Of a DNA stretch of 64,000 nt, positions 24,585 to 35,901 are shown in pieces. The DNA is taken from contig JBLDXI010000032.1 of assembly GCA_047495785.1 (NCBI GenBank), positions 992,001 to 1,056,000 on the forward strand, given 5' to 3'. Made by a program: the position numbers and the translations under genes. This DNA is from Lepidodermella squamata (Eukaryota > Gastrotricha). The notes beneath the pieces were generated by a model. It was not told the DNA's origin, ran no database searches, and saw nothing but the letters and a program-made list of their open reading frames with translations. How positions within the stretch are numbered: position 1 is the first letter of the stretch; each line of letters opens with the position of its first letter.

Positions 24585-27234
24585 TCAGTCTTTTTCATCG
24601 GGAGGATGCTGGCACTTGCTGCAGTCTTCCATCGATTGGGTATGCTGCTCGACCTGGAGCGTCAAATCACTGATGCCGTACTTTTTCTGGATAACTTTCC
24701 GGCATCGCTGGAGAACATCGTCGTAGGTTGTGTTCTCGCTAGCCTGGTCTTCAGAGAACCCGATATGAGCCGATGCGGCGACTTTCGAGACAGTCAGCGC
24801 CCAGATGCGAAGGTTATGCACCGATTTGACACCGCGAATACGCATCAGGTCGTCCTTCATCGTTTCGTAGTCGACATTTCGCGGCGCACCTGTGGGTGAA
24901 TCATTTAAGAAAATTAAGCCATGAATAATTGAATTATATAAGTTATAAATAATTAATACGCTGAAGTGCGTGGTTGACCCATAATAATTATATGCTCCCC
25001 GACTCGATATACTTGATAGCTGAAACTTTACAGTTCAGCAAATAATGGACGGAAATTACTTAGCACCGCCCCCGGCATCAAATGAATTAAAAGCAATACT
25101 TCCGGTGTTGCCAGAAATTGATTATCAGATTCGGGTGTGCTTGATGCCAGCGAGGGTTTTTGGGGTTGAACCGTATAATTAAAATCGAAACACACTTAAT
25201 CAGGGGCGTAACCAGGAATTTTTTTTGGTAGTTGTTATGGATCTCAGGCAGGGGCGTAACCAGCCTTTCACGGTTGGGGTGGCCTGGGTCATATTTTCAG
25301 GGTGCGCTCAAGGATCCAAGAGCTATCAGTGACGGAAAATAATTGTTTCCTTTCTTAAAATGAATTTAAATTTGAACCAAATGGATTTTTTTTATTTTTT
25401 GAAAATTTTAAAATTCTCATTTTTTTTCATTTTCAATTCATAAGTGACTTAATGATTATCATGAGAAACCTATGAATTGAAAATGAAAAAAAATGAGAAT
25501 TTTAAAATTTTCAAAAAATAAAAAAAATCCATTTATAATCTAAATTAGGGGGAAATATATCGATTTCCTGTATTGATTTCGGAAATCATTAATAATTTTG
25601 CGATAAAAATCCTAGCTATGGACATAATTTTCAATAATTTTCGAAGAAGGGAAAAGGTCGAAATATTTTTTGTGCTGAAAATGTGAATTGATCGAATTTC
25701 AATATTCACTGATATGATATGACAAATAATTAATTATATAGTACCTTCCATCAAAATGTGAAAAACATCTCGCATGATGAAGATTGTCGTCGATAAGACC
25801 ACGACTGAAAATATGAACGTGCAAATCGGATCCGCAATTTTGCAACTTGGTTCGAAGTAGATGATAAACGCCGCAATCATAACGCCAATACTCTGGCCCA
25901 AATCACCGATGATATGAATTAAGGCAGCTCGAACGTTCATATCAGCCCCGTGGTTGTGCTGATGGTGTGAATCGCCGCTTTCAACGTCAATATCTGTCGC
26001 AGAGTGCCTGTCGGGTGACGGGGTGACGGCGAAGGTGACCAGGCGGGCGACTGCGGGTGAACCGGTTCGGTTCGGGGTTGGCTTGTTCAAAGTTCCAGCT
26101 GGGGATCGGTGTTCGTGTAGGTCGGGTGAACCAATAGCGTTTACGACATCACTCAACCGTTTCAATCGATCAGATTCTTCGGCTGATATCGTGGAAGCGT
26201 GACTGTGACCATGCCCGTGACCGTGACCATGACCGTGACCGTGGCCGTGAGAATGACCGTGGCTTTCCTTTTTCCCGCCACCGTGACTATGACCATGTCC
26301 GCCCAGTCCATGGGAATGGCCATGACCTCTGCAAAATTTTTTAATAATTATTAGAATATTTTTGCGATTTAATTTTAAAATTCACGATTTAATTCATTTC
26401 TCTAAGCAATACTCACCCATGTTGAAGCTGAATGCCCATAATTAAATTGATCGCCACACCGAGACTTGATGTGATGAGCATCATTTTAGCCTCAATTTCG
26501 TAACTATTCGAAATAACACGTTGAACGGCGATGAAAACTAAAATCGCAGTGATCGCCCAGACCAGCATGACTGAAACCATCGCGCCTAAGACTTCAGCCC
26601 GATACCAGCCGAAGGTCAAGCGGCGCGTGGCCGGGCGTCGCGCCAGGGTGATTGCGGCGACGCTGATGCCGAACCCGACTAGGTCGGTGAGCAAATGAAG
26701 CGCATCGGTCATGATTGCTAGCGAATTCGACATCAGGCCGCCTACGATTTCCGCCATCATGAAAAATAGGCATAGAACCGAGGCTATGATCAGCTTTCGC
26801 CGGGATACCAAGGATGACTCAAAATCATCAATCACGTCATCATGACCTAGAAAAAATTCTAGAATTTTTTTCAAAAATAACAAAAAATATTTACAATGAG
26901 AAACGGCATTGTTCGGCTCGATGCATCCATTTCGGGCGGATGGTGGCTCGGTAACGGCTTCAATCGATAAATTCAAGCGATGATCGCTGTCTATCTGAGC
27001 CTGTTGTTGCAAGTCAGAATTCGATGAAGCGAGGCCATTTTCATCGTGAGGAGATGGGCTGATTTCGAATGCGACCGCATCATTTCGATTTTCGATAAGA
27101 TCTTGCTGTGATTCGCGGCCGTTATTTTCGATCGGATCTTCTGAGAGGTGATCGGACCCGGCAACAGGTGGTTCGTCGCCTGAAATCAGTCGCTTCTTAT
27201 CAACTTTTTGCCGATTGGCCTTGTTTCGACCCAT
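24585..27234 (-). CDS. SLC30A: SLC30-family zinc transporter (ZnT2/3/4/8 type)
   Basis: A cation-diffusion-facilitator protein that moves zinc from cytosol into vesicles or out of the cell. Four exons (27234-26895, 26846-26417, 26328-25745, 24889-24585) keep phase and give 552 residues. Membrane helices begin at LIIASVLCLFFMMAEIVGG. The zinc-site HxxxD motifs are present in TM2 (ALHLLTD) and TM5 (LIHIIGD). Exon 3 opens with a long His-Gly loop (repeated GHGH and HSHG, about residues 258-300), the zinc-binding loop between TM4 and TM5, followed by an unusual extension of about 75 residues before TM5. The C-terminal cytosolic domain (GVKSVHNLRIWALTV) is intact. The N-terminal tail of about 150 residues is acidic and disordered. 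The donor of intron 3 (GTACTA) is weak. Confidence 0.94.
25203..25266. repeat. Direct repeat CAGGGGCGTAACCAG
   Basis: The 15-mer occurs at about 25203 and 25251 inside the last zinc-transporter intron. CAGGGGCGTA-type ends are common in DNA transposons, so this may be the end of a decayed element. There is no coding remnant nearby. Confidence 0.5.
25379..25534. repeat. Perfect 64-bp inverted repeat in zinc-transporter intron
   Basis: Arms at 25379-25442 and 25471-25534 are exact reverse complements, including all homopolymer lengths, with a 28-nt loop. Transcribed with the host gene it would fold into a 64-bp hairpin. It is very AT-rich and sits in the 855-bp intron 3. Confidence 0.95.
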
Positions 27235-27551
27235 AGAAAATGCAAGAAAAAGCTAGCAATTTTGTAAACAAATAAAGAATTGCTCGGGGTTGAAAAATTG
27301 CAAGAAGGCACGAGTCTGTCTTGTTGTCAATCTTGTAGCGTGACAAGTGCCATTTGGCGAACACGCGTGTCGCATTATAAAATGCTCATTCGAGAGTTCA
27401 TCTAAGCAGGCGTCCATTTTCAGACATATATTCATTAATTCGATCCTAAGCTGTTCCAATGAAATGCTGTGTAGAAAGAGCAAAACATTGCGCGCCACCA
27501 GACGCAAAAATGCTAGTAAAAGAAGAAAAAAATCCAGCTTAAATATTAGTA

Positions 27552-27963
27552 CTTTTTAAGGTTCTATGACTAAAGAGCACGCGATCTAAGAGCAACGATT
27601 AAAGAGCAATGCATTAAGAGCAACCGATAAGAGAGCAACCGATTTAAGAGCAATTGGTCATAAGAGCAATTATTAATGAGGAATAAGTGGCACGCGACTT
27701 GATTTTTTTGCTTTTCCTAATCAAGTGAATCTCGACCGATTAAGATGCCTGAATTGCTGTTTAATCGGCTCCCGTATTCACTTGATCGCCTACAGAAAAA
27801 AATGAAGTCGCCTGCCACTTTTTTGCCCTGATTTATCATTAATAATTGCTCTTATGACCAATTGCTCTTCAATCGGTTGCTCTCTTATCGGTTGCTCTTA
27901 ATGCATTGCTCTTTAATCGTTGCTCTTAGATCGCGTGCTCTTTAGTCATAGAACCCTTTTTAA
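27552..27963. mobile_element. Foldback DNA element with 8-bp target-site duplication
   Basis: The element spans 27560-27955 and is flanked on both sides by CTTTTTAA (27552-27559 and 27956-27963). Its inverted arms start GGTTCTATGACTAAAGAGCA and run at least 120 bp with few mismatches. Each arm is built of about seven copies of a 14-17-bp unit with core AAGAGCAA. Inverted similarity continues into the centre (AAGTGGCACGCGACTT against AAGTGGCAGGCGACTT). It has no coding capacity. An 8-bp duplication is typical of hAT and P superfamilies; non-autonomous status is inferred. Confidence 0.9.
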
Positions 27964-28643
27964 TTAATTCACGAGTGTCAAATCGAAGTGGGGTTTAACG
28001 CATTAGATGGACTGTTTTTCAAAAGTATAAGGCAATTTTGTTCGAGGACTTCTTGCTCCCCTCATGTTCAACTTCCGAAGTTTCAGAAAATCCTTAAGAT
28101 AAAACTGCTGATCGTTTTATAGGCCTGATTTATCGGTAATGCAATCCTATTCTTATTTGTTACAATCTGGGCTTCTGCTTTCAAAATGAGTCTACTTTTA
28201 GCGGAACCAACTTTTGGGACAACTAAGTTATGAACGGAATTAAATGTTTGAACGGCAAAAAATGTTACGCGCATGTTTTACATTGAAATTCGGTTCCGCC
28301 AAAAGATAGTACGAAAAATCGATATAGAAATGAGGAAAAGTGAAATTTTTCAAGCGTTAATTGGTTGCTTGGAATTTTTGTGCGTATCAGCTTCGATTTT
28401 TGCGAATCAAGTTTCCCTGCATACCTGACGACAACTTGTCTTGATACATAATCTTTCATATGCTACTCAAATCCGAAAAAATATTGTAACATCAATTCAT
28501 CTGCATCATTGAAAAAAACGCCAGACTTCATTATTCAAATTCGATTTATTCATTCATTTATCGTCAACCATATGTTTCAGTGTATAGAATCGCTTGGGTC
28601 AAATAAAAAAGTTTTCCGACTCAGAAAATTAACAGAAATACTA

Positions 28644-31600
28644 TCAAGCCCGTCCGGTCGTTTTCCGACTTTGCCAGGTTTCATATTTACGCTGCGCTGC
28701 CTCCAGCATAGCATGCAAATGCGCAGTTATAACGGCTACTGATTGAAGCCCGGTCGCAGCCAGCCGCTGCTCGAAAGACTTCAATTTCCCAGATTTGAAA
28801 GTTGCTAGAGTCTCACGCATTCGAGTCACTTTCTGCTCGAGTTGCGGGCTAGTAACCGGAAAACATGTCCAAAAGTGGCGCAGAAGTTCGCCTAGAGATG
28901 CATAGAGGCCTCGATATTCGGCCTCGAGAGCCGAGCTGTAACTCCCGCCGCACACTGTGGCGAAGTTAACAGGCTGGTTCGCACCACTCAACCCATCCGC
29001 CGATGTCATTTCGTCGAAAATTTCCGAGACGTTATCGACTTCGAACGCTCGGTAAGGGCATGGCTGGTAGTCGGCGAGGTAGTCGCGAAAAGAGGCGACG
29101 ATTGAGCCGACATGGCCGGGTGACGCTACAGCTATCGGTGTTTCGCCAGTTGCAGTAAATGAGTAGGCTACAAAATAAAAAAATATAAAAAAATTTCAGA
29201 ATAAAATAATTTCTAGCGTTTTTTACAGTTTTCACTAAAACTTTTCTCGAAAGCTCGAAGCGCGAATTTTTCGGAGAAAAATTCTTAATCATCAAAGTAC
29301 CAAATAAAAACACTGACACACCGCGATCAGGGCAGTAATGTGGATGGAGCGCTAATGCGCGAATTTTGTGCCTCGCTTGGAATTCGGAAAAGACGCCCGA
29401 CTCCATACAATCCTAGAGGCAACTCAATATTCTTGAGAGAGCCCACAGAACGATTGCCGATATGCTGCACGCTGTTGAAACGGGTCGTTCGTGGAACCTG
29501 TGTCTCCCACAGGTAACAGCGCGGTGTTTTTTGTTAATTGGACCTATGCGCATTTATTTTTTCGTTTGATTTTTCTTGAATACTTTACCCACAGGGTTTA
29601 TCACGAATAGCCGAAAGTGATATTCGGTGACAGTAATGAACAATCGTTTGGTTTGCGGCGTATGCTTCACGGAGCCTGATGCCGCGTCCGCGTACACCTG
29701 CATTACATGCAGACGCCTTACTTGTGGCGGATGCCTTGAGCAGTGCCGGGAAGATGCTGGCCTCCAACAGGTTTGGTTTAATCAGCAATAATAAATTCAC
29801 AATCAGTGCCGATCCTTGTCTCTTCCTGGCAATTAGCTTTCGACGCCGATCTCATTACATGACCGACTGCCAAACAATCAGCAACGTGTCTCACAGGATG
29901 TCGCCTCTTCCATTTTAGACGCCATTTTAATGCCGCCTGGACTATATAAAGCCCAGCCGAAGCTTTTATGTTGCACCTCCACTCATATTCGCAATTATAC
30001 TCAGTTATGTCGTCACCAACAACGCCTAGCAGTGCGACCGTACGGCCTTCTACTCCGTCAACTGCTTCAACTACCTGGGCAGCAATCATGATGCCGTCAG
30101 AATCCTCGTTTTTGCCTCAAACCAGCCCGTTTTGCCAAACCCGTCGATCGCCGCGAGCAGTACGCCATCCGCCGCGAACGGTGCGTCGGTAACTAGCTCG
30201 TTCGGTTCGCCGCCTATCATCATCCTATCGTCGACCGGTTCAACGCCGGAACAACCGACCACCTTCGAAGTGATCGCTACTCCGGCCAGAGTACCAACTG
30301 AAAGCGCGAACATCCGCGTAATTTATTCATCTCAGAAGAAATAGCTATATACTCTTGCTTTCCGCGCTTGCATTTTCATGAAAACCACTAATGTGAAGTG
30401 TTGTGTAATTGACCACTTGTACAACCTCGTTTCATCTTTTCGTTCGTGTGAACAATTTGTGAAACTGCCGCCAGGCAGAGCACAAGATAACGCCATCCGT
30501 GCGCTTATGATGAAGGACTATTCATGCCCAGTCGACGATCTCTACTTCGTCAAATCGCTGATTTCAGAGCGTGATGTCGAAAAAGCAAGAGCTTTTCTAA
30601 ATTTTCGAGCTAAAATTGATGGTAAAGGTTTCTTTGAAGCGAGGCTGCGTCAGCTTTCTGACCGGGCTGAAGAGGAAGAACTATTCAGTCCTAGGTTACT
30701 CGCCATACAGTTTCATAAATGCGATTTGCTCTCATGCCAAATTTCCACTATTAATTCCAGTGAGCGAGATCTGAGCAAAACACTTGCCATCGAGTTTCAT
30801 CGGATCTCCAAGGTTCATGCAGCAGACATATCAGAAAGTTATGGATTTGGTGTGGATTTTCGGCAACACCCGGGGCTTTACATTACCATAATGTGCAACC
30901 CCCAACCACAAAAGAGATTCAATATGAGCTCCATTGACATAGTGACCGACGAAATTATGTTGTATTTTATCATCGTTGCACAGGCGTTGATCGCGCTAAT
31001 AATTATCGGCGTCTTTCTCTGTGTTTGAGCTATGGCGCTGCTGCAGCCGCCAAGTTACTAAAGACGGCTTTTTATCAATTTATGACTGTGATGTATGGCT
31101 GTGTTGTCACCGAATTTCGGCACGTCGACGATTTCTTGAAGAAACAGCAAAAAAACGGCTCGTAGGCGTTCTTGCCCTTAGTCTGATCGAACCATTTGCT
31201 ATTTTCGATCGCCGAAATAGATGCTATTCCTGGCTAATCAAGTGGTTCTAGCTCTCGAAACCCAGCTCAATCGTGATGCAGCTAAGCCCATGCTGAATCA
31301 GCTCAAGGTCGTAGCCCGTCATTGCGTTTTTCCCATAGATAAGTTAGCTAAGCTGGAAATTTTTAAAAGGTGGGTTAACAGTGACAGATGTGCGATTCGC
31401 TTTCAAAGAATGGCTAGTTTTGCTTCATTACGAAAAAAACAGCACAGTTCAAGATTCTGGCGCAACCGAATTCATGTGTAGAAGTCGAATTTCTGTTTCG
31501 AATACAGCAAAATTTCAGATACATCAACCCTACAACTAGTTGCTATCCATACAACACTAACTACGATCCGTAAAAGGAGCCGTCAAAACTGAAAGCTGAT

Positions 31601-33702
31601 GAAAAAAAGCAAGTGTCAGCCATGATGAAAACCCCGGGCTACACTGAGAAAGATACACATCACTAATTCAGCCCAAAGAGAGTGCAATTAGCGTTCGACC
31701 AGTGTGGCCCTTGCCCGGCTTTTTTACCGTGTTAGGTATGGCCTCGGCCGAAACCGTTGTTGAAGAAGAACCGACTGGCACGTCCGACTGTGACAACGAC
31801 GTTTCCCGGTCAGATGAGAACGGGGATGATTAATATAATTCAGAAATAACGACAATGTCGAAAAGCGAGGATTTTCATTTTTTTCCGCATAAAATTTAAC
31901 GCTATTCGATATCGACTTGTGGTAGGAAGCGCGGTATAATACGGTAATGAATTTCATTTTATTTGTTAAATTTAAATTTTATTTTTTCAGTTATTTTATT
32001 TTATAAAATATTATTATAGAATTATTGTGTATAAAACCAATTTACCTTCCGTATTTGCGATTTCCAACGCAGCGGCTCCGTCGCGAGTCGACGCAATGAT
32101 CGGCTCGCTGCCGATGATGAGATCGTTGATCATAACGCGCTCCGCCGCATCTTTCGGCAGCATTTGCTTCGACACCGACCCAGCGCCCGGCTCACCCTCG
32201 ACCTGGGCGCTGAGCACCCGCTCCGAGTGGTAGTTCATGCGCTGAACAATCAACCGATTGATATGCGCCGGCGTCAATTTCCCAGGCAATTTGTTTGGCA
32301 GCGACTTATTCGCCGCTAATTTATCCAGCTGATCGAGCGGTCTGTCGGTTTTGTCGGCCGCCATCGACGCTAGGGTGCTGTCCGAGTCGACGAAGCCTTG
32401 CACGTTGACGAAGGGATCCGTTTCCAACAGCGAGGCGATCGTTAGACTGTCCGCCATTGTTATCTGATCGCTGGCAAATAAATCTTTGCCAGTTTCGAGC
32501 CGATCTCGGTGGAAATAGTGGCTCTAAAATATAAATTTAATGGAGAAATATGTCAATTTCCCGCCAAATCTTGTTTTTTATGAGAATCCTAAATGATTAG
32601 AAACTTAGGTTCAACATTCCGTTGAGGCTGGCGAGATGATTCCTGATTGTATTGGAAATTGTTTACATTTTTGGCAAGTACGGAGAAATTTGGTCCAACC
32701 GGGAAAAATACCGAAAATTACCGAACCAGTTACCATCGGGGTTTTCCGGGTTTTCTCCAGTAAATTTTTGTTTCTTCGGTTAAATCGCGGATAAACGAGA
32801 GAATTTTGTCTCGGTAGGGTCACTTAAAAAATTTGTTGTTCGATTAAATCGTTTAATTAAAAAATAGTTGCGCAACTTCTAGGGCACGTTATAAAACTTG
32901 TAAAAATCCATTATGGTTACCTGGAAAAAATGAGCCCAGAAATCGCTTTCAGACATGGAATGCGGGACGTATTCAGCATGTTTTTGCTTAACGCTCGGGT
33001 ACGTTCTGAAAATAGCTTCGATCATGTCGCTGGTTAGGTTGTACCGAATTCCGCCGCTTTCTTCGTCAGATTGCGGCCGAAGGTTAGCTAGAAATCCAGC
33101 TTGAATACCAATTCGCTGGGAGTCATCAACAACGGCCGAATCTTTACTATTCGCTGCGTGTTGCGCGTCCTCGAGCTCCTTAGAATGAGATGCCCAGAAA
33201 TCTTCAGCTGTAACAATTCCGGATACAACAAGGTCTTTATACAGCTGGAATAGGGTCGGATTTGAAGCTAAAACGCGGTTTTTATTCTCAATTTCCGTCG
33301 TTATTTTTCGCTGAAATTTTTGAATAAGCGGCTGCAACATTCCAACGACCTGAAATTGAAAACTCCGCCTTAAAAAAATATTTTAATCAATATTTTCCTG
33401 CCCCAACTCACCTGACTGCGAGCTTCTAACTGAGATTCTCGGCCCTTGGAGCAAACGAATTGAAACACATGTGACGCATCATCCGCCGTCATAACAATTT
33501 GCATTTGAATTTTTTCCTTCGCATCGGGTGAAATTTTCTGCTGCTTCATGTCGGCGTATTTCAGCGATAACGTGATATTTTGCTTCGAAGTTGGCGCCCA
33601 CGCCAAGCGTTCAGTCAGCAAATACAACGTCCCGTCTTCCCTGTGATACCGCACGTGGCTAGTAGCCAATAAAACCTCTTCATTTTTACCAGAAGACGCC
33701 AT
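28644..33702 (-). CDS. GTF2H1: TFIIH core subunit p62 (GTF2H1)
   Basis: A subunit of TFIIH, acting in transcription initiation and nucleotide excision repair. Exons 33702-33412, 33349-32921, 32523-32046 and 29167-28644 join in phase to 573 residues (human 548). The N-terminal PH domain is clear (LYLLTERLAWAP, KYADMKQQKISP). BSD domains follow (LFQLYKDLVVSGIVTAEDFW and the segment through FFQ-SHYFHRDRLETG). The last exon holds the conserved helical C-terminus (LGELLRHFWTCFPVTSPQLE; KYETWQSRK). Introns 1 and 2 are short or moderate, but intron 3 is 2878 bp and contains opposite-strand coding-like sequence. TTAAGGNGGA occurs once in sense orientation in intron 1. Confidence 0.95.
29636..31836 (+). 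pseudogene. Broken coding sequence inside GTF2H1 intron, opposite strand
   Basis: Plus-strand, coding-like blocks run through the intron. The first (from ATG 29636) encodes a zinc-binding-type cluster, CGVCF, then CITC, CGGC and EQC, with spacing like a treble-clef or B-box finger. A possible splice (donor after CTCCAACAG, acceptor TCTCACAG near 29897) continues it. Later blocks include AFYSVNCFNYLGSN (about 30040), a Ser/Pro-rich stretch, the 216-residue frame at 30378-31028, and Lys-rich segments near 31590. The last are interrupted by in-frame TAA, TAA and TAG codons within about 180 bp, and the end is acidic (SDENGDD). I read this as a decayed nested gene or transposon. The type is unknown. 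Confidence 0.45.
30378..31028 (+). CDS. Longest frame of the nested sequence, C-terminal membrane span
   Basis: An open frame of 216 residues inside the GTF2H1 intron. It has an ordered-looking middle (DLYFVKSLISERDVEKARAF) and ends in one long hydrophobic span (IMLYFIIVAQALIALIIIGV), as in tail-anchored proteins. The segment HPGLYITIMCNPQ faintly recalls the Rep-type helicase-like domain of Helitrons, but a membrane span would not fit there. It may be an exon of a larger nested gene or a relic. The start is unproven, since an acceptor near 30480 (CCGCCAG) could replace it. Confidence 0.35.
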   Translation: MKTTNVKCCVIDHLYNLVSSFRSCEQFVKLPPGRAQDNAIRALMMKDYSCPVDDLYFVKSLISERDVEKARAFLNFRAKIDGKGFFEARLRQLSDRAEEEELFSPRLLAIQFHKCDLLSCQISTINSSERDLSKTLAIEFHRISKVHAADISESYGFGVDFRQHPGLYITIMCNPQPQKRFNMSSIDIVTDEIMLYFIIVAQALIALIIIGVFLCV

Positions 33703-33801
33703 GATAAAAATCTACCGGGAATAAAATTGAAAATATGCCAATCGTTTTACTCATAAAAATAATTTAACAAAGAAAAATGAAAGAGTGATTCGTTTTTCTT
33801 A

Positions 33802-34654
33802 TTATGAGTAGCCATAAGGGTTAATATTCTGACGTAGAGCCTTAATCTTGAACCAAATCGCCAAGCACTGATTGCCGAGTCTTGAGTCAATTTCTCGAAC
33901 TTCACTCAACCAGAATTTATACTGTTTCTTGATGATTTTTTTAGCAGGGCGCCAAATTCCACGTTGAACCATGCCTAAACAGGTCGAAATTAAGTTTTTT
34001 GATAATTCAATCCACCTTAAACTCACTTTCTGCCACAAAAACCCAGCATCTAGAAGCGCAAATTGGGTCGTTAAGACGTTTAGCGACTTTCATTTGCTTG
34101 AAAGCCAATCGACCAGCTTCTAAAGCAGCTTCAGGACGATGCTGCCCCAGGTTCGAGTAGGCACCACCCAATGTACTCAACCATGCCATACACTCTTCAA
34201 GACTGACGCGTTTATTCAGATGATCGAGGACAAGATAGCAAAACGCCGAATCGATTGCATACGTAGCGTCCCAGTCGATTTTGAAGTCGATCAAATTCAA
34301 TTTAACAGTCGAATTTTTCGTAACTGGAAGATTCTTGATATTCGCCTTGCTTTCGAGAAATGCGAGGCAATTTCTGCGAAACGAAGGAGATCGTTGCAAA
34401 GTTTGGCATAGCAATGTCAGCAGGTACGGGTTGATCAAAATGCGGTAAAACGTGACAATAGCCGAGTCGTTGGAATCGTGAATTTCAACGCTTTCAATCA
34501 CCAGGTAATCGCTAAAAACTACAATTGGCCCGTCGAAACGTTGAACGTGACTTGAATCGTTCGACTGCAGATTCGGTTTGATATTAGCGACATTCTTCCG
34601 GTGCCGCTTACTCCGGTAGCGAATGATAGCGTTTTCAACATTAAACAGCTTCAT
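33802..34654 (-). CDS. Conserved protein of unknown function, 266 residues
   Basis: Two exons (34654-34027 and 33974-33802) with a 52-bp intron join in phase. The N-terminal third is variable. The C-terminal half carries a well-ordered helical signature: LSTLGGAYSNLGQHRPEAAL, then QMKVAKRLNDPICASRCWVF, then a basic region ending in a Tyr/Asn-rich tail. This pattern, a GGAYS-LG segment followed by RLNDP and RCW, recalls an uncharacterised animal family that I have seen but cannot name with certainty. There are no signal or membrane segments. The donor overlaps a copy of TTAAGGNGGA. It lies head-to-tail upstream of GTF2H1 with only about 100 bp between them, so the two may share a transcript. 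Confidence 0.75.
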
Positions 34655-34917
34655 TTTTCTTCGCAAAACATCTAGCAAAAATTCAAACCGTAGTACAATT
34701 TATTGTCTCAATTTTGCAATGAACTCGGGTCATATTGCGGAAGCGAAGATGATTAAAGCATCAAGAACGAATTAGTAGAAAGATCGGTTCGTTGCATGAA
34801 AAGCAAAACAATAGATGGAGTATTTTCATGTCATGGAATACATGTAATCATGTAAAAGTAACACATTAATTTGATCGTTTATCAGCAGTTTTTCACAACA
34901 AATTCGATAAAAATTCC

Positions 34918-35901
34918 CTATTTAGGAGCTAAATAGCGTTGCGCAATCGCAGAGAGATCATCTTTAAAATAAAAACCAAGGCCGAATAAAACAGCAAAAC
35001 CAAGCAGCAACAATATATAGTAAACATAGGAAGGGAAATCATTCCGCCGGGATGCTTTCAGCAATGAATGACATTCGGTCGGCTTCGGCAGACGCAGATG
35101 GTCGGAATAAGCAGTCCTCAATATAAAATTCAACTGGTCAACTTCGTTTTCTTGCAATCCAGCTTGGCCAGCGTGTATATCAGCGTATTTCGACAGGGCT
35201 TCTCTGACTCTCTCGCAATGCTCTCCTAGCATTGAGTCGATAAAGCATGCATATTCGCGATGATTATCTTTGCATAATTCCATTTTTTCCATAGCCTCAA
35301 TGACTGAATTAGTCTCCTTCCCGTGGACACAGTTGGCAAATCGCTCATGGAAAGCGTAACCCGAAGAAGTAAATCGCTTATGACTGCACGATCGAATGTC
35401 AAAATATTCATTCCGGAGCTCCTTATTCTCACATAGCTAAACACAAAGAATTAGAAAAAGGACAAGAACGAAACAACAGACTTACATTATATTCTAAAAT
35501 AACAAATGTCTGTTCATATCGCTTGGCCTCGTGCTCCTTCTTTTCATCGTCTATCAGCCTGATTGAATCAAATACATCATGCCATAACCAGCAATGTCGC
35601 CCGACGCGTTCCATGACACAGTTTTTGAAATTTATCAACTCTTCCTGTGCATTTCGGCAAATCTACGAACAGCAAGACTCAATTTTCGAAACAAGGTTGG
35701 CGAATAACCTACCTGGCGAGTAAAATAGTCATCAACTTTACCACGGTTTAGCGATATTTCACGATCAACGATTTCCCAAGTGGACAAGAAATATTCGTTG
35801 AATTTGCATTTTGTAAAAATGTCTCGGGCGCAGTTGGTTATATCAGCACTTCGTACGAGATGCAATGATGTTGTTAAAAGAACAATCAAGCAAAATCTCA
35901 T
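34918..35901 (-). CDS. Cys-rich type I membrane protein
   Basis: Three exons (35901-35713, 35662-35486, 35436-34918) in phase give 294 residues. A signal peptide (MRFCLIVLLTTSLHLVRSA) is followed by an ectodomain with about ten spaced cysteines (DITNCARDIFTKC; NCVMERVGRHC; LCENKEL; CSHKRF; NCVHGK; LCKDNHREYACF; GEHC). One C-terminal membrane helix (YVYYILLLLGFAVLFGLGFY) and a short cytosolic tail complete it. The cysteine pattern resembles all-helical secreted domains such as the nematode DUF19/T20D4.11-like family, but I am not certain of homology. The ATG at 35901 gives the best signal peptide. Confidence 0.75.
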
